In this document: positions 53,129 through 62,418 of the stretch, one piece after another
How the letters are laid out: every line of letters begins with the position of its first letter
Position numbering within the stretch: the first letter of the stretch is position 1
Assembly (NCBI GenBank): GCA_003670925.1
Contig: QWQG01000254.1
Location: 1-64,000, forward strand
Length of the DNA stretch: 64,000 nt
Reading direction: 5' to 3'
Source: Planctomycetota bacterium
GTDB taxonomy: Bacteria > Planctomycetota > Planctomycetia > Planctomycetales > Planctomycetaceae
Made by a program: the position numbers and the translations under genes
Notes under the pieces: model-generated
Seen by the model: the letters and a program-made list of their open reading frames with translations, nothing else
What the model was told of the DNA's origin: nothing
Databases searched by the model: none

Positions 53129-53404
53129 TTATTGTTCTGCATCGTTGCGGAACACCATCCATGTGCGAGGGTTATAGCAGGCGATCAAATGTTTTCCGAG
53201 GGCAATTTTCCGCACCCCCCGAGGCCCGAGGCCCTCAATGGCAAATGCGTATTTCCCCCCCAAATGCTTAATCTCAGGGGCCGTGCTGTTGTTCCCCGCG
53301 GGTGTCAGCCCACCGATGCGGGGGATTCTCAACAGGCAACGCGACTCGCCACGGCGGGCTATCAATCGCCGATCGGAGGGCTGTTCATCCATGACGTTCG
53401 GCAC
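53129..53404 (-). CDS. Small hypothetical ORF between der and the LuxR regulator
   Basis: A 91-aa frame lies 29 bases after the der stop and 10 bases before the regulator, all on the minus strand. The C-terminal half (KYAFAIEGLGPRGVRKIALG, then HLIACYNPRTWMVF) looks protein-like, while the first 40 residues are Arg/Ser-rich and less convincing. No family was recognised, and it may be spurious. Confidence 0.35.
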   Translation of the reverse strand: MPNVMDEQPSDRRLIARRGESRCLLRIPRIGGLTPAGNNSTAPEIKHLGGKYAFAIEGLGPRGVRKIALGKHLIACYNPRTWMVFRNDAEQ

Positions 53405-53433
53405 GGGAAGATTGCATCGTCCATTGCCTCATT

Positions 53434-54975
53434 TTAGTCATCGTCGTCCTCATCGTCCTCGTCGTCCTCATTTGCTTCGTCTTCCAGCGTAAGCAGGTCG
53501 TCCGATTCAAGGTCGTCCAACGCAAATTCGAGCGCATTGACATCTTCCGTCGGATCAAGCATCTGATCGTCGGTAAGTTCGGTGAGTTCCGGAGGTTCGA
53601 CTTCTTCGTGACGCGACGTCGCACCCAAATCGTCGTTGACCTCATTGCGACCACGCAGGATCAAACGAATGGGCACTTCCTGAAACGGGGTGACCTCCCG
53701 CAGATACCCTAGCAAATAACGCTTCCAGGACTCGTCTAGCAACGCGGGCTCGTTGCATTTGAGCACAATCGTAGGCGGTGCGCCGGCGACTTGTGACGCG
53801 AAGAAAATCTTGGGACGGCGATTAGATCGAATACAAGGAGGATTTCTGTCAATCGCCTGACGCACGGCCTTGTTGAGTCGCCCAGTGCTGATTCGGGCAT
53901 TCGCCTGCTTGTACACAGACCTTGCGAGATTCAACAGTTTGCGAACGTTCTTGCCATCTTTCGCAGTGATAATTGCGATGGGCACATGTCGCATGGAAAC
54001 GAACGCGGTGGTGAGGTACTTCGACCATTTGTCAGTGGTCATTTCCTGTTCCAGAGCGGCATCCCACTTGTTAATCACGAAGATGCACGGTTTATAATGC
54101 TCGCTGATTTCTTCGACCAATTGCTTGTCGACTTTTGAAATCGTCTCCATCGCATCAAAAAACATCAGCACCAGATCGGCCCGCCGAATGCTTCGCTGGG
54201 CCCGGACAAGTCCGTAAAATTCGATGTCGTTTGCGAGGCTCTTTTTCTTGCGTACGCCGGGCGTGTCAATCGCGACAAACGCTTTGCCATCGACTTCGAA
54301 ACGAATGTCGATGCTGTCGCGCGTCGTGCCCGCGATCTCGCTGACAATCACACGTTCACTTTGAGCCAGTTGATTGATAAACGTGCTCTTACCAACATTT
54401 CTGCGTCCCACGACCGCGATTCGCATGTCAGCAGGTTTCAGCAGTTGATCGCCTTCGGCCGTTTCTGTCTCTGCCGCGGCAGGCAGTAGCTCGACAATTT
54501 TCTCCACAAGTTCATAACGATTCCGATTGGCTTTGACGCTGGTCGTGATGATCGGCACATTACAGAGTTGCAAATAAGACGCAGCCTCTAGATCCAGCTT
54601 TGTCGAATCGCACTTGTTGACGACCAGCAGCGTAGGTTTACTCATGCGTCGTAGCCGGTCAGCGACTTGTTCGTCCAGTGGCGTTAGCCCGGCTTTGGCA
54701 TCAACCACGAACAACATCAAGTCGCATTCGTCGAGTCCAGTTTGGATCTGGCGTTCGATGTCTGCAGACAGATCGTCGCTGTCCACGATGCCAATCCCGC
54801 CGGTATCAACAAGTTCGAAATAACGATCATGCTTGTGCATGATCCATGTGACGCGGTCGCGGGTAACCCCAGCGGTCGGATCGACAACGGAAATCAGTCT
54901 TTCTGCCAGCCAGTTCAGCAGCGAGCTTTTTCCGACGTTGGGGCGACCGACGATCGCCACTTTCGGAATTCCCAT
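53434..54975 (-). CDS. der: Ribosome assembly GTPase Der (EngA) with acidic tail
   Basis: Der has two tandem GTPase domains and acts in 50S ribosome assembly. G1 motifs are GRPNVGKSSLLN (residue 8) and GRRNVGKSTFIN (about 190). G3/G4 are DTGGI, NKCDS, DTPGV and NKWD. The KH-like C-terminal domain (RRPKIFFASQVAGAPPTIVLKCN; RYLLGYLREVTPFQEVPIRLILRGR) is complete. After it comes a 60-residue tail rich in Asp and Glu, ending in a run of acidic residues; this tail is not in E. coli Der. The gene is likely monocistronic or leads into the small ORF below it. Confidence 0.96.
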   Translation of the reverse strand: MGIPKVAIVGRPNVGKSSLLNWLAERLISVVDPTAGVTRDRVTWIMHKHDRYFELVDTGGIGIVDSDDLSADIERQIQTGLDECDLMLFVVDAKAGLTPLDEQVADRLRRMSKPTLLVVNKCDSTKLDLEAASYLQLCNVPIITTSVKANRNRYELVEKIVELLPAAAETETAEGDQLLKPADMRIAVVGRRNVGKSTFINQLAQSERVIVSEIAGTTRDSIDIRFEVDGKAFVAIDTPGVRKKKSLANDIEFYGLVRAQRSIRRADLVLMFFDAMETISKVDKQLVEEISEHYKPCIFVINKWDAALEQEMTTDKWSKYLTTAFVSMRHVPIAIITAKDGKNVRKLLNLARSVYKQANARISTGRLNKAVRQAIDRNPPCIRSNRRPKIFFASQVAGAPPTIVLKCNEPALLDESWKRYLLGYLREVTPFQEVPIRLILRGRNEVNDDLGATSRHEEVEPPELTELTDDQMLDPTEDVNALEFALDDLESDDLLTLEDEANEDDEDDEDDDD

Positions 54976-55373
54976 GATGCTGTGCTTTCAGTTCTGACGA
55001 GATCGACCTGTGAATTTTAACCATGTTTATCTCGGGGCAAGGTATCGTGCTGGGGTGGCAGGGTCATTCCATCATCGGTCAATCCTTGCGATTTTCCGAA
55101 GAAAGCGGCAGTTCGAGCCGTGTTTTCGCCGGCGATGTCCTCCACCCGATTCCCATTCCTGTCTCCACGCTGAAAAAAACACACGCAGGAGAGTGGTGAC
55201 CAGATGTCGCCCGGCTTGGCATAACTCCGCGTTTCTCCCGAGATTTTTGCTCGCGGAACGTCCAGGGTACGAGAGAAAACGAAGGCGGCAGGCATCAACT
55301 TGTTTGCAAACCGACTACACTCACCGTCACCGTAGCCATCTTGGGTTTCCATGTTTTGCAAAAGAGTCAGTGA
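54976..55373. promoter_or_regulatory. Divergent intergenic region between der and a conserved hypothetical gene
   Basis: This roughly 400-base gap separates the leftward der from the rightward 290-aa gene, so it should contain both promoters. I see no gene, RNA or clear operator. Confidence 0.4.
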
Positions 55374-56246
55374 ATGCGTGCTCCGATTCTTGATCGCGAA
55401 GAATATATCGAACAGGCATATTTTTTCCGGGTGTATCGCGAACGACTGCAGGAAAATGTGCCATCTCAAGAGGTCCTGCAGACCATTCAGGAAGAAATCT
55501 TGGCAACCACGCGGTTGCCAATGGCCATCGATTTCCTGCGGACGGAGATTTTGCACAGCGGTCGCATCAGTGATGCGATGCTGCGGCTGCCCCACTATTT
55601 CGCTCCGTTTCAGACTTTTGTCATTCAGCGGGCTGAAGATGATGTGTCCCGCTTCGAACAGGTCATTGCGTTGAAAATCCTAGAGAGTGAAGCTGCTTAT
55701 CGTGCCCGCACCCCAACACCCTCCGGGATGTTCGTGTACCAGTTTGAGTGCATTGCCCGAAACCGCCTTGGGTATACAGAAGGCCTGAGAGCGATGGCGC
55801 AGGACCCACTGTACTCCGACGACTGGACGCACTGGATTGTGCGTCTCAGTAATGAACTCGGTAGCAAGGAACTGTCTGAGGTCGTTTATCTGGCATCGCA
55901 GCATTTCCACAATCGCCGCACGACACGCGGCATCCAGAAAGCGGTTGCGTCGGAAGCTGAAACCTTGCCCGCTCCGAAAATGCTGTTTGGTGATCAGGAA
56001 GGCCGCATCGCCAAGGCGAACATTGGGCGAGATCCATTGTACTTCTTCGCGGCGCTCCAACGTCAATTGGACTACCCAGCGGTGCCTCGGTCTCAGCGTG
56101 TCGATGACACGCAGAAACTGCCCGCATTTCTGGAGGCACGCCTCGTTAAGCTCGAGCAGCGTCTGAAAATTGTGGAAAGTGAATCCAAGGGCGGGATCGA
56201 TCTGAAACAGTTTTATCTGAAACCTGGCGAAAACATGGGGGGGTGA
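55374..56246 (+). CDS. Conserved hypothetical protein
   Basis: The 290-aa soluble protein is mostly helical (DREEYIEQAYFFRVYRERLQ; TRLPMAIDFLRTEILHSG; RISDAMLRLPHYFAPFQTFV; FEQVIALKILESEAAYRA). It has no signal or membrane segment, and ends in a basic/helical stretch (ARLVKLEQRLKIVESESKGG). I do not recognise a domain. Its end is about 100 bases from the convergent cytochrome-WD40 gene. The sequence looks like a well-folded conserved protein, but no function is claimed. Confidence 0.7.
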   Translation: MRAPILDREEYIEQAYFFRVYRERLQENVPSQEVLQTIQEEILATTRLPMAIDFLRTEILHSGRISDAMLRLPHYFAPFQTFVIQRAEDDVSRFEQVIALKILESEAAYRARTPTPSGMFVYQFECIARNRLGYTEGLRAMAQDPLYSDDWTHWIVRLSNELGSKELSEVVYLASQHFHNRRTTRGIQKAVASEAETLPAPKMLFGDQEGRIAKANIGRDPLYFFAALQRQLDYPAVPRSQRVDDTQKLPAFLEARLVKLEQRLKIVESESKGGIDLKQFYLKPGENMGG

Positions 56247-56343
56247 TGGCCCCCCTGAAGCAGCGACTTTTGCCTCCGGAATTCAACGGGACATCACCAG
56301 CCCTCCAAGCTCGAGGCCCTTCCCGCGACGACTACGACTACCG

Positions 56344-59139
56344 CTACGGCTGCGGCGCGAAGGTAATGATTTCAACGGCGTCAGCTGCGTTCCAAACGCG
56401 AACGGCACCATCTTCGCCACCGGAAACGACAAGCGTGCCATCGGGTGTCGTGGCAGCGCGATAGACGTAATCCGTACTGCCTTTGAATTCACGTGCAGGC
56501 TGGCCATTGCTCGCCGTGTGAAAGAACACGCGTTTATCGCCACTGCTGCTCACAAATAGATCCTGCAACCCCACATACTGGAGAGACGTCACCTGTCGTG
56601 TGTAGGTTGCAATTGTTTGAGACTGCTCACCCGTTTCTGCATTCCAGACCTTGATTGCATTGTCAGCACCTGCACTGGCGAGCGCCGTCCCGTCACCTTT
56701 CCATGACACGTCCATGACATGGTGTGTGTGACCTTCAAATGCGCGGATAAATGCGCCAGTAACGACGTTAAATACTTTCACAAACTTGTCGGCAGCAGCA
56801 GATGCCAAGAATTTGCCGTCAGCTGAAAATTCAAGCCCGTACACCGTGTCACTGTGAGCATCCAAAAACTCTCGCATCAGTTTTGCGTCAGCAACGTTCC
56901 AGATGATGATCTGCCCGGAGCGAGATGCTTCACCGCCACCAGTCGCCAGCAAGCTGCCGTCCGGTGAGAATGCCAATGAGACGACGCGATCAACAAACAC
57001 CGAGTCACCGCCATCTTCAGAACCACCGAGGGTCGCTGTCATTTGCCATTCAGGGAAGGCAGATCGTGCAACAATCCGGTGATCAGCTGTGGCGATCAGG
57101 ACAGTTGTGGCTCCGGTTTTCATGCTAGCCACGGTTGAACCGAGTTGCGTGCCGGGAAGAACGTCAATCGCCGCCCCATCGACGGCGTTCCAGATTCGAG
57201 TTGTGCCGGAGGCATCAGTGGTCACCACGTAACGTCCGTCCCCAACCATTCCCGCAAATGGAGTCACGACGACAGCTGCTGCTGGGGCTTTACGTTCTTC
57301 AGTGACGGCATTTGCCGCCGTCGCTTCTGCGGTTGCGGCTTCGTGCTGTTGCTTTCGCTCGATAGCCCGTTGTTCGGCACGTACGATTGCCTGCGTCGCA
57401 AAATCGACAGACTTCTTAGCGATGTTGAGGTCCGAATCGGCCTTTGTCAGAGCATCCTTTGCGGCAACCTCCAACTTTTCGGCTTCCGTAACGGCGGTCT
57501 TCAGAGCTTCATCATCGGTCTTGGCTGCGAGTGCCGTCTTAGCGGCCGCGGTGACGGCAACAGCCGCATCGAATTTTGTCTTTGCCTCTGCTTGTGGCGG
57601 AGTGAACTTATCGACTTCTGCTTTCGCTTTGGTTTCCGCTTCCTTCTGAGCGACCACTTCTTTATCGTTTTCGTCGATCTGTGCCTTGAATACGTTCACT
57701 CGCGCATCCAGAATCGCTTTCCTCTGTTCGGCCTGCTTCAGCTGCCGCTGGGCACTCAGATCCGCCGTTAAGGCGACAATTAGCTTCGCATCCTTCGGTG
57801 ACCACAGTGACACCGTGTTGTCGACCAGCACAAACACGGCTCGATCTGTAGCAGAATTGACATCCAGAGTCACAATGTCAGCGGGCAAATCAAAGCGATT
57901 CACCTGAGTCGCATCGTCGACCTTCCAGTTCTGCACCGTGCGCGTCCCCGCCACTGTCAACAGCACTGAACCGTGGCCGCTGATTTTCAGGATCGCACCA
58001 GCATCTGATTTGAGCTCAGCCGCGACAGCGATAACGCCTGTGTCCGCCGCAATTGTCAGCAGACGCACGCTCCCGTCAGCCAGCAACGCGGCTATCTTTC
58101 CACCAGCCAGCTCGCCACTCAACATTGTGATGGCGGCCGGGAAAGGCTCGGACTTGTGGGCAATTTGTAAGTCAGTATTACGCACGACGACGATTCTTGA
58201 ATCCGCCGTCGCCACGACAATCCATTTGGGTTCGGCTTGGAAAAAGCTGATTGCTGACGCCGCCTGCCCGTCGAATGAGACTGTACCGCGTTCGGCACCG
58301 GTGAACGAATTTGCGACGACGAGCCCCTTCGATGGGCTAACCATCCCGACTTCGAGGCCATCCGCTGTTGATGTCCATACCTGCACATCGGCCGGTATCG
58401 ACCACGATCCTAAATTAGCCTCCACGTTCCGTCGCCACAGTTTGACATTGCGATAACCAGAAGTCGCGATCATCGGCTCAGTCGGATGAAACGCAATTGC
58501 GTGAACATAGTCACGATGAGCCATGCCGGCAGACGCGGCACTTCCCGAGGAAACAATCGAAGGATCAATCAGGGAACCGACCGCATCACGCCGCGCCATG
58601 TCGTAAATGCTTACATGATTCGCGCGTCCGGCAGCAATGAAACGTCCGGCGTTATCGATATCCAGTGAGTAAACTCCCTGCAAACGCGAGTTTATAGGTT
58701 GCCAGTTCATGACTTTGACCGAAGTCACAGCGCCGGCTTTCGCGCCTTCAATAATCCATTGCCGCAAGATGCCCAACTCATTTGGGTTTAGTTCTTTTGC
58801 CTGTCGATCGTTGGGCATGGGCGGCATGACTGGATCTTCGCCACGACGTGCGAGTTTATAGATCAGACTTTCGTCGGGTTTTTCTGGCACAACCACCGGT
58901 CCACTGGCACCACCTTTCAAAATAGAATTCATATTTTCAAGGATTAGGTCGCCTTCGGAAACGGTTACGTTGTGACAAGCAATGCAGTTGGCTTCGAGAA
59001 TCGGATAGACATCCCGTTCAAACTCTACCGGACGCCCTAAAGCAATCTCGGCGGGAACAATGGGCTTGAATTCATCGCCAAAGGTCGTGGCACAGCAAAC
59101 GAGAACGACAAAGCTCGAGGTTATTTTTGATTTCATCAT
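56344..59139 (-). CDS. Cytochrome c-WD40 protein with Ala-rich coiled coil
   Basis: The 931-aa exported protein (signal KITSSFVVLVCCATTFG) has an N-terminal PSCyt-type c domain: YPILEANCIACHNVTVSEG (CxxCH at 52-56) and VMPPMPNDRQAKELN. WD40-like repeats follow (NAGRFIAAGRANHVSIYD; VHAIAFHPTEPMIATSGYRN). Between about 475 and 625 there is an Ala/Lys/Glu-rich coiled coil. A second set of WD40 repeats fills the end (LASAAADKFVKVFNVVTGAF; LASAGADNAIKVWNAETGE; VVSGGEDGAVRVWNAADAV). It reads in the same direction as the upstream PPC and DUF1549 genes. Heme attachment at CxxCH is likely but unproven. Confidence 0.9.
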   Translation of the reverse strand: MMKSKITSSFVVLVCCATTFGDEFKPIVPAEIALGRPVEFERDVYPILEANCIACHNVTVSEGDLILENMNSILKGGASGPVVVPEKPDESLIYKLARRGEDPVMPPMPNDRQAKELNPNELGILRQWIIEGAKAGAVTSVKVMNWQPINSRLQGVYSLDIDNAGRFIAAGRANHVSIYDMARRDAVGSLIDPSIVSSGSAASAGMAHRDYVHAIAFHPTEPMIATSGYRNVKLWRRNVEANLGSWSIPADVQVWTSTADGLEVGMVSPSKGLVVANSFTGAERGTVSFDGQAASAISFFQAEPKWIVVATADSRIVVVRNTDLQIAHKSEPFPAAITMLSGELAGGKIAALLADGSVRLLTIAADTGVIAVAAELKSDAGAILKISGHGSVLLTVAGTRTVQNWKVDDATQVNRFDLPADIVTLDVNSATDRAVFVLVDNTVSLWSPKDAKLIVALTADLSAQRQLKQAEQRKAILDARVNVFKAQIDENDKEVVAQKEAETKAKAEVDKFTPPQAEAKTKFDAAVAVTAAAKTALAAKTDDEALKTAVTEAEKLEVAAKDALTKADSDLNIAKKSVDFATQAIVRAEQRAIERKQQHEAATAEATAANAVTEERKAPAAAVVVTPFAGMVGDGRYVVTTDASGTTRIWNAVDGAAIDVLPGTQLGSTVASMKTGATTVLIATADHRIVARSAFPEWQMTATLGGSEDGGDSVFVDRVVSLAFSPDGSLLATGGGEASRSGQIIIWNVADAKLMREFLDAHSDTVYGLEFSADGKFLASAAADKFVKVFNVVTGAFIRAFEGHTHHVMDVSWKGDGTALASAGADNAIKVWNAETGEQSQTIATYTRQVTSLQYVGLQDLFVSSSGDKRVFFHTASNGQPAREFKGSTDYVYRAATTPDGTLVVSGGEDGAVRVWNAADAVEIITFAPQP

Positions 59140-59282
59140 TAGGATTCTTTTTCTTTATTTGAATTCGCGGTCATGCGCACAGCAGATTAAGTTGAGATCG
59201 CAATCTACGAGAAGTCCTGCACGTTCCGTCAGTTTTATGGGAATCATTTATTGGACAAAGAATGTCCAACCTCGACGAAGGT

Positions 59283-62200
59283 CTATTCAACAACCTTTAC
59301 CGCGATTGGAACATCGGTTGACGCCATTCGCCCATTAAAATCGCCCGTAGCGCGGATCACGATATTTGCCAAATCGCCAACAGTGGCATCAGCGGCAGCA
59401 GCGATCGTGAGTGTCCCTTCGGCTTGATCAGCAGCAACGTCAACAGGTTCCGCCGTCAGCCCGGTAATACCTTCCGGCAGCACGAGCGTCAGTTTCAGAT
59501 TAGCAGCAAAACTATTCTTGCGGACGATTGTTACCTTAACAGGAACCGAGGCACCGCGTTTAATCACACCCGCATCGGGAACGGCTGCCGTCAATTTCGC
59601 AGGAGCCGCATGAATCGTGAGCACCAGTGGTTCCGAGATGACTCGTACGTTGACATTGTTCGGCTTCGATGCCTCATCAGCCTTCTTCAAAACTTCGTCA
59701 GCTGCGGCTTTAGCTTGGGTGGCCGTTTCCACCGCTTTCTGAGCCACTGCCAAGGCGGCCTGAGATGCTTCGACGTCTTTTGTTTTATTGAGCACTTCTG
59801 ATTCTGCGACCGTCTTTTCGTTTGCCTTCGTGGCCTCCATTTCCTTTGTCGTAGCGACCAGCTTGGCGAGCTCTGCGGCTCCTTGATTGAATGTGTCCAG
59901 TTTCTTTGCCACTTCATCGGCTGCTGCCGCCACCTCTTTAACAGCCAGAATCGCCACGTTAATTTCATCCACTGAACTGTTCACTGTTGCATTGACGCTT
60001 GCCAGTTTAATCTGGACCGCAGCAAGTGCATCAATGGATGTTTGCTGCTCAGCCACAGCCTTTGCAAAGTCGTCTCGCAGTTTTAACTGCTGCGTCGTAT
60101 AAGCCGCTAGTTCGCCGGCGAGAGTTTTTACCTGCTCGGTTAACGTAACTACTTGTTGTTGGGCGTCCTTCAATCCCACGTCGGCTGTCGCCACAGCAGC
60201 TTGTTGGGTAACAACGGTGGCATCGGCTTCTGTGACCTTAATTTTTGCGCGTTCAGACTGCCACGGATTCCGGCGATAGGGTACAGCCGCAGTTCCTTGC
60301 ACCAAAATTGTATTGGTTGACGGTGGGGCGTTTTCCTTGAAGTAAATTCTGGCAACGATCCGTGTCTGTCCGGGTTCGATCGCAAAGTTCGGGGCATCAA
60401 CTTCACCCGGAATCCCGTAAAAACTCAGATCGACTTTGCCGTCAAAGCCGTTACGTTTCTCAATTCGAACGGGTACCATTAACTGCTGATCTTGACCGAA
60501 TTCCGCATTTGTCGCATCAACCACAAGCGTAAATGGCTGCTCGTCTTTCATTACGCCGGCAACCAGTAATTCAGTCAAACGGGCCGTACGTGGCAGCCCG
60601 TTAACTGGATCGTGAATCAATGTTGCTACCTGTGCGGCATGCTTGATCGCAGTGTCAGCGTTGCCGCTCTGACCCACGATATTGATCGGTACCAACTGTT
60701 CCGCTGCGTCAACCGCTGCCGTTAAGACGAGCTTTGCCGTTGTCTGGCCGGGCCCAATCACCGACGGTCGGCAAGTGATTCCTGCGGGAAGATTTTCCGC
60801 TGTCAGTTGAATGGCAGCCGTATGGCCATCACGCCGATATGCATAGACAGCCAAATCGTAGCTTCCGCCTTTGCGGAGACTCACCGCGCCAGTGGTTACC
60901 GGTAATTTCCCGTCAGCAGATGGAAACGCATCAAATACCACAAGGCTGAAGTCGGCTTTTGGTGCTCTCACGGATAGTCGATAATTGAGCCTCGGATCGC
61001 CACGGGTGTCGCCGTACCGGTCACGCAGCCGAATGCGATATGTACCATCTTCCGGGACGTCCAAACGAAAAGATGGATCATCACTGAGCGTTGGTAGATC
61101 CACTCCGCCCGGATTCTGTTTGTCATCATCTTCGGTGGCGAGACGGTTGTATGTCACCGTTCCGTCTGCATTGGTAATCACGCGTTCGACAAACAGGAGT
61201 GGATCGGCGATCGAACCCAGTCGCTGAGCGAACACTTCTATCACCCATGCTTCGCCCTTTTTTGCATCGAAACGAAAAATGTCGTCGTCGGATCGCTCGG
61301 CAAAGGCGCCTGTTGCTTCGAACGGCAGTGTCGTGGGCTGATCTGCGGTTTCTGAGGCCTCGGCAATTGGCCCACGTTCAGTTCGGCCTATCCGCACTAG
61401 ATTGCCCTCGATTCCATTCCACCAGAATGAATCTGCAAACGCAGCCGTCGCGCCTGCTCCGACTGGATTGTGGTTGCTCCCGGGGACGATTGTCGTTTGT
61501 TGCTGAAACACTGGTTGCCCGTTCAGCTTGCGTTCCGTTGGGAGTCCATTTGTCAAATGCCGGCCGTAAACGGTTACGGAAGTTGGCTCACTGGCAACAA
61601 CCAATGCGGGGCTTACCCAATCCACGAGCGGTCGGGAATCAAATGACAAGCGATACACAAATTGATCGCCACCGCCATACACCGCATCTTGGACGCGGAC
61701 AACCAACTCTTCGTCCTGCACGGCAGTAAACACAATTGCCGCTTCTTGGGCAAGAATCCTGCGAGACTCTCCAAGGCGGCGACCCGACGCATTAAAAAGT
61801 TGGATCATCGGTTGCAGCGGCGAATCAATTTTCTCAGCTTCTGAACGCAACACCAAGGTCTGTCCGGCCTTCACTGAGACTCGAAAGAAATCTACATCCG
61901 TGGCAGCATTGCTTCGCCCGTTGATGATGGTTCCCATCGTCACGGGTGTCGCCTGAATGAGGGTGTTGTTTGGCTCAATTTCCGCCACTTCTGGCAGCGC
62001 ATCTACCCTGAATATCCGCGGATTACTGATCCCGAATAAGCCGCGAACACGCACATCGTATAACCCCGCCGGTACATCCGCCGCTACAGTGACTGCAAAC
62101 GTATTCACCACAGGATTTCCATTTGCATCCAGTTTCTGGACTGCGGTGATCCCTGGATGAGCGAAGACCATCTGGTCAAGCTCATCCAGATCCGTCCCGC

Positions 62201-62342
62201 CACCAAGCGTCAGATCGACGGTAGTGCCTTGCTGTCCGCCTGGTGGAAACACAGACGTAATGCGAGTTTGCGGAAGCTGTGCGAATGTTTGTTGAGCTGT
62301 CAATGTTACAGCGGCGGCTAGCAAAAATCGAAGCCCAGTCAT
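59283..62342 (-). CDS. Secreted PPC-like beta-sandwich protein with coiled coil
   Basis: The 1019-aa protein starts with a signal peptide (MTGLRFLLAAAVTLTAQQTF) and an IPT/TIG-like segment (ITSVFPPGGQQGTTVDLTLG). PPC-like beta-sandwich domains follow (VAEIEPNNTLIQATPV; VDFFRVSVKAGQTLVLR; DDIFRFDAKKGEAWVIEVFA). Residues about 705-870 are an Ala/Gln/Lys-rich coiled coil similar in character to those of two other PSCyt proteins in the window. The C-terminal part returns to beta-sandwich (FAANLKLTLVLPEGITGL). ATG at 62342 is chosen over an upstream TTG. It lies between the DUF1549/DUF1553 and cytochrome-WD40 genes, all on one strand. Confidence 0.88.
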   Translation of the reverse strand: MTGLRFLLAAAVTLTAQQTFAQLPQTRITSVFPPGGQQGTTVDLTLGGGTDLDELDQMVFAHPGITAVQKLDANGNPVVNTFAVTVAADVPAGLYDVRVRGLFGISNPRIFRVDALPEVAEIEPNNTLIQATPVTMGTIINGRSNAATDVDFFRVSVKAGQTLVLRSEAEKIDSPLQPMIQLFNASGRRLGESRRILAQEAAIVFTAVQDEELVVRVQDAVYGGGDQFVYRLSFDSRPLVDWVSPALVVASEPTSVTVYGRHLTNGLPTERKLNGQPVFQQQTTIVPGSNHNPVGAGATAAFADSFWWNGIEGNLVRIGRTERGPIAEASETADQPTTLPFEATGAFAERSDDDIFRFDAKKGEAWVIEVFAQRLGSIADPLLFVERVITNADGTVTYNRLATEDDDKQNPGGVDLPTLSDDPSFRLDVPEDGTYRIRLRDRYGDTRGDPRLNYRLSVRAPKADFSLVVFDAFPSADGKLPVTTGAVSLRKGGSYDLAVYAYRRDGHTAAIQLTAENLPAGITCRPSVIGPGQTTAKLVLTAAVDAAEQLVPINIVGQSGNADTAIKHAAQVATLIHDPVNGLPRTARLTELLVAGVMKDEQPFTLVVDATNAEFGQDQQLMVPVRIEKRNGFDGKVDLSFYGIPGEVDAPNFAIEPGQTRIVARIYFKENAPPSTNTILVQGTAAVPYRRNPWQSERAKIKVTEADATVVTQQAAVATADVGLKDAQQQVVTLTEQVKTLAGELAAYTTQQLKLRDDFAKAVAEQQTSIDALAAVQIKLASVNATVNSSVDEINVAILAVKEVAAAADEVAKKLDTFNQGAAELAKLVATTKEMEATKANEKTVAESEVLNKTKDVEASQAALAVAQKAVETATQAKAAADEVLKKADEASKPNNVNVRVISEPLVLTIHAAPAKLTAAVPDAGVIKRGASVPVKVTIVRKNSFAANLKLTLVLPEGITGLTAEPVDVAADQAEGTLTIAAAADATVGDLANIVIRATGDFNGRMASTDVPIAVKVVE

Positions 62343-62418
62343 CGAGCGGGTATCCAATGAATGTGATGAGGCGGGATGGGTGGAGAGTAGGTGTTTTGGC
62401 TGATCGTGACCGTGAACA

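Noticed and set aside
54225-55025. Small ORFs overlapping der on the plus strand
   Set aside because: They are shadows of der, which has complete GTPase motifs.
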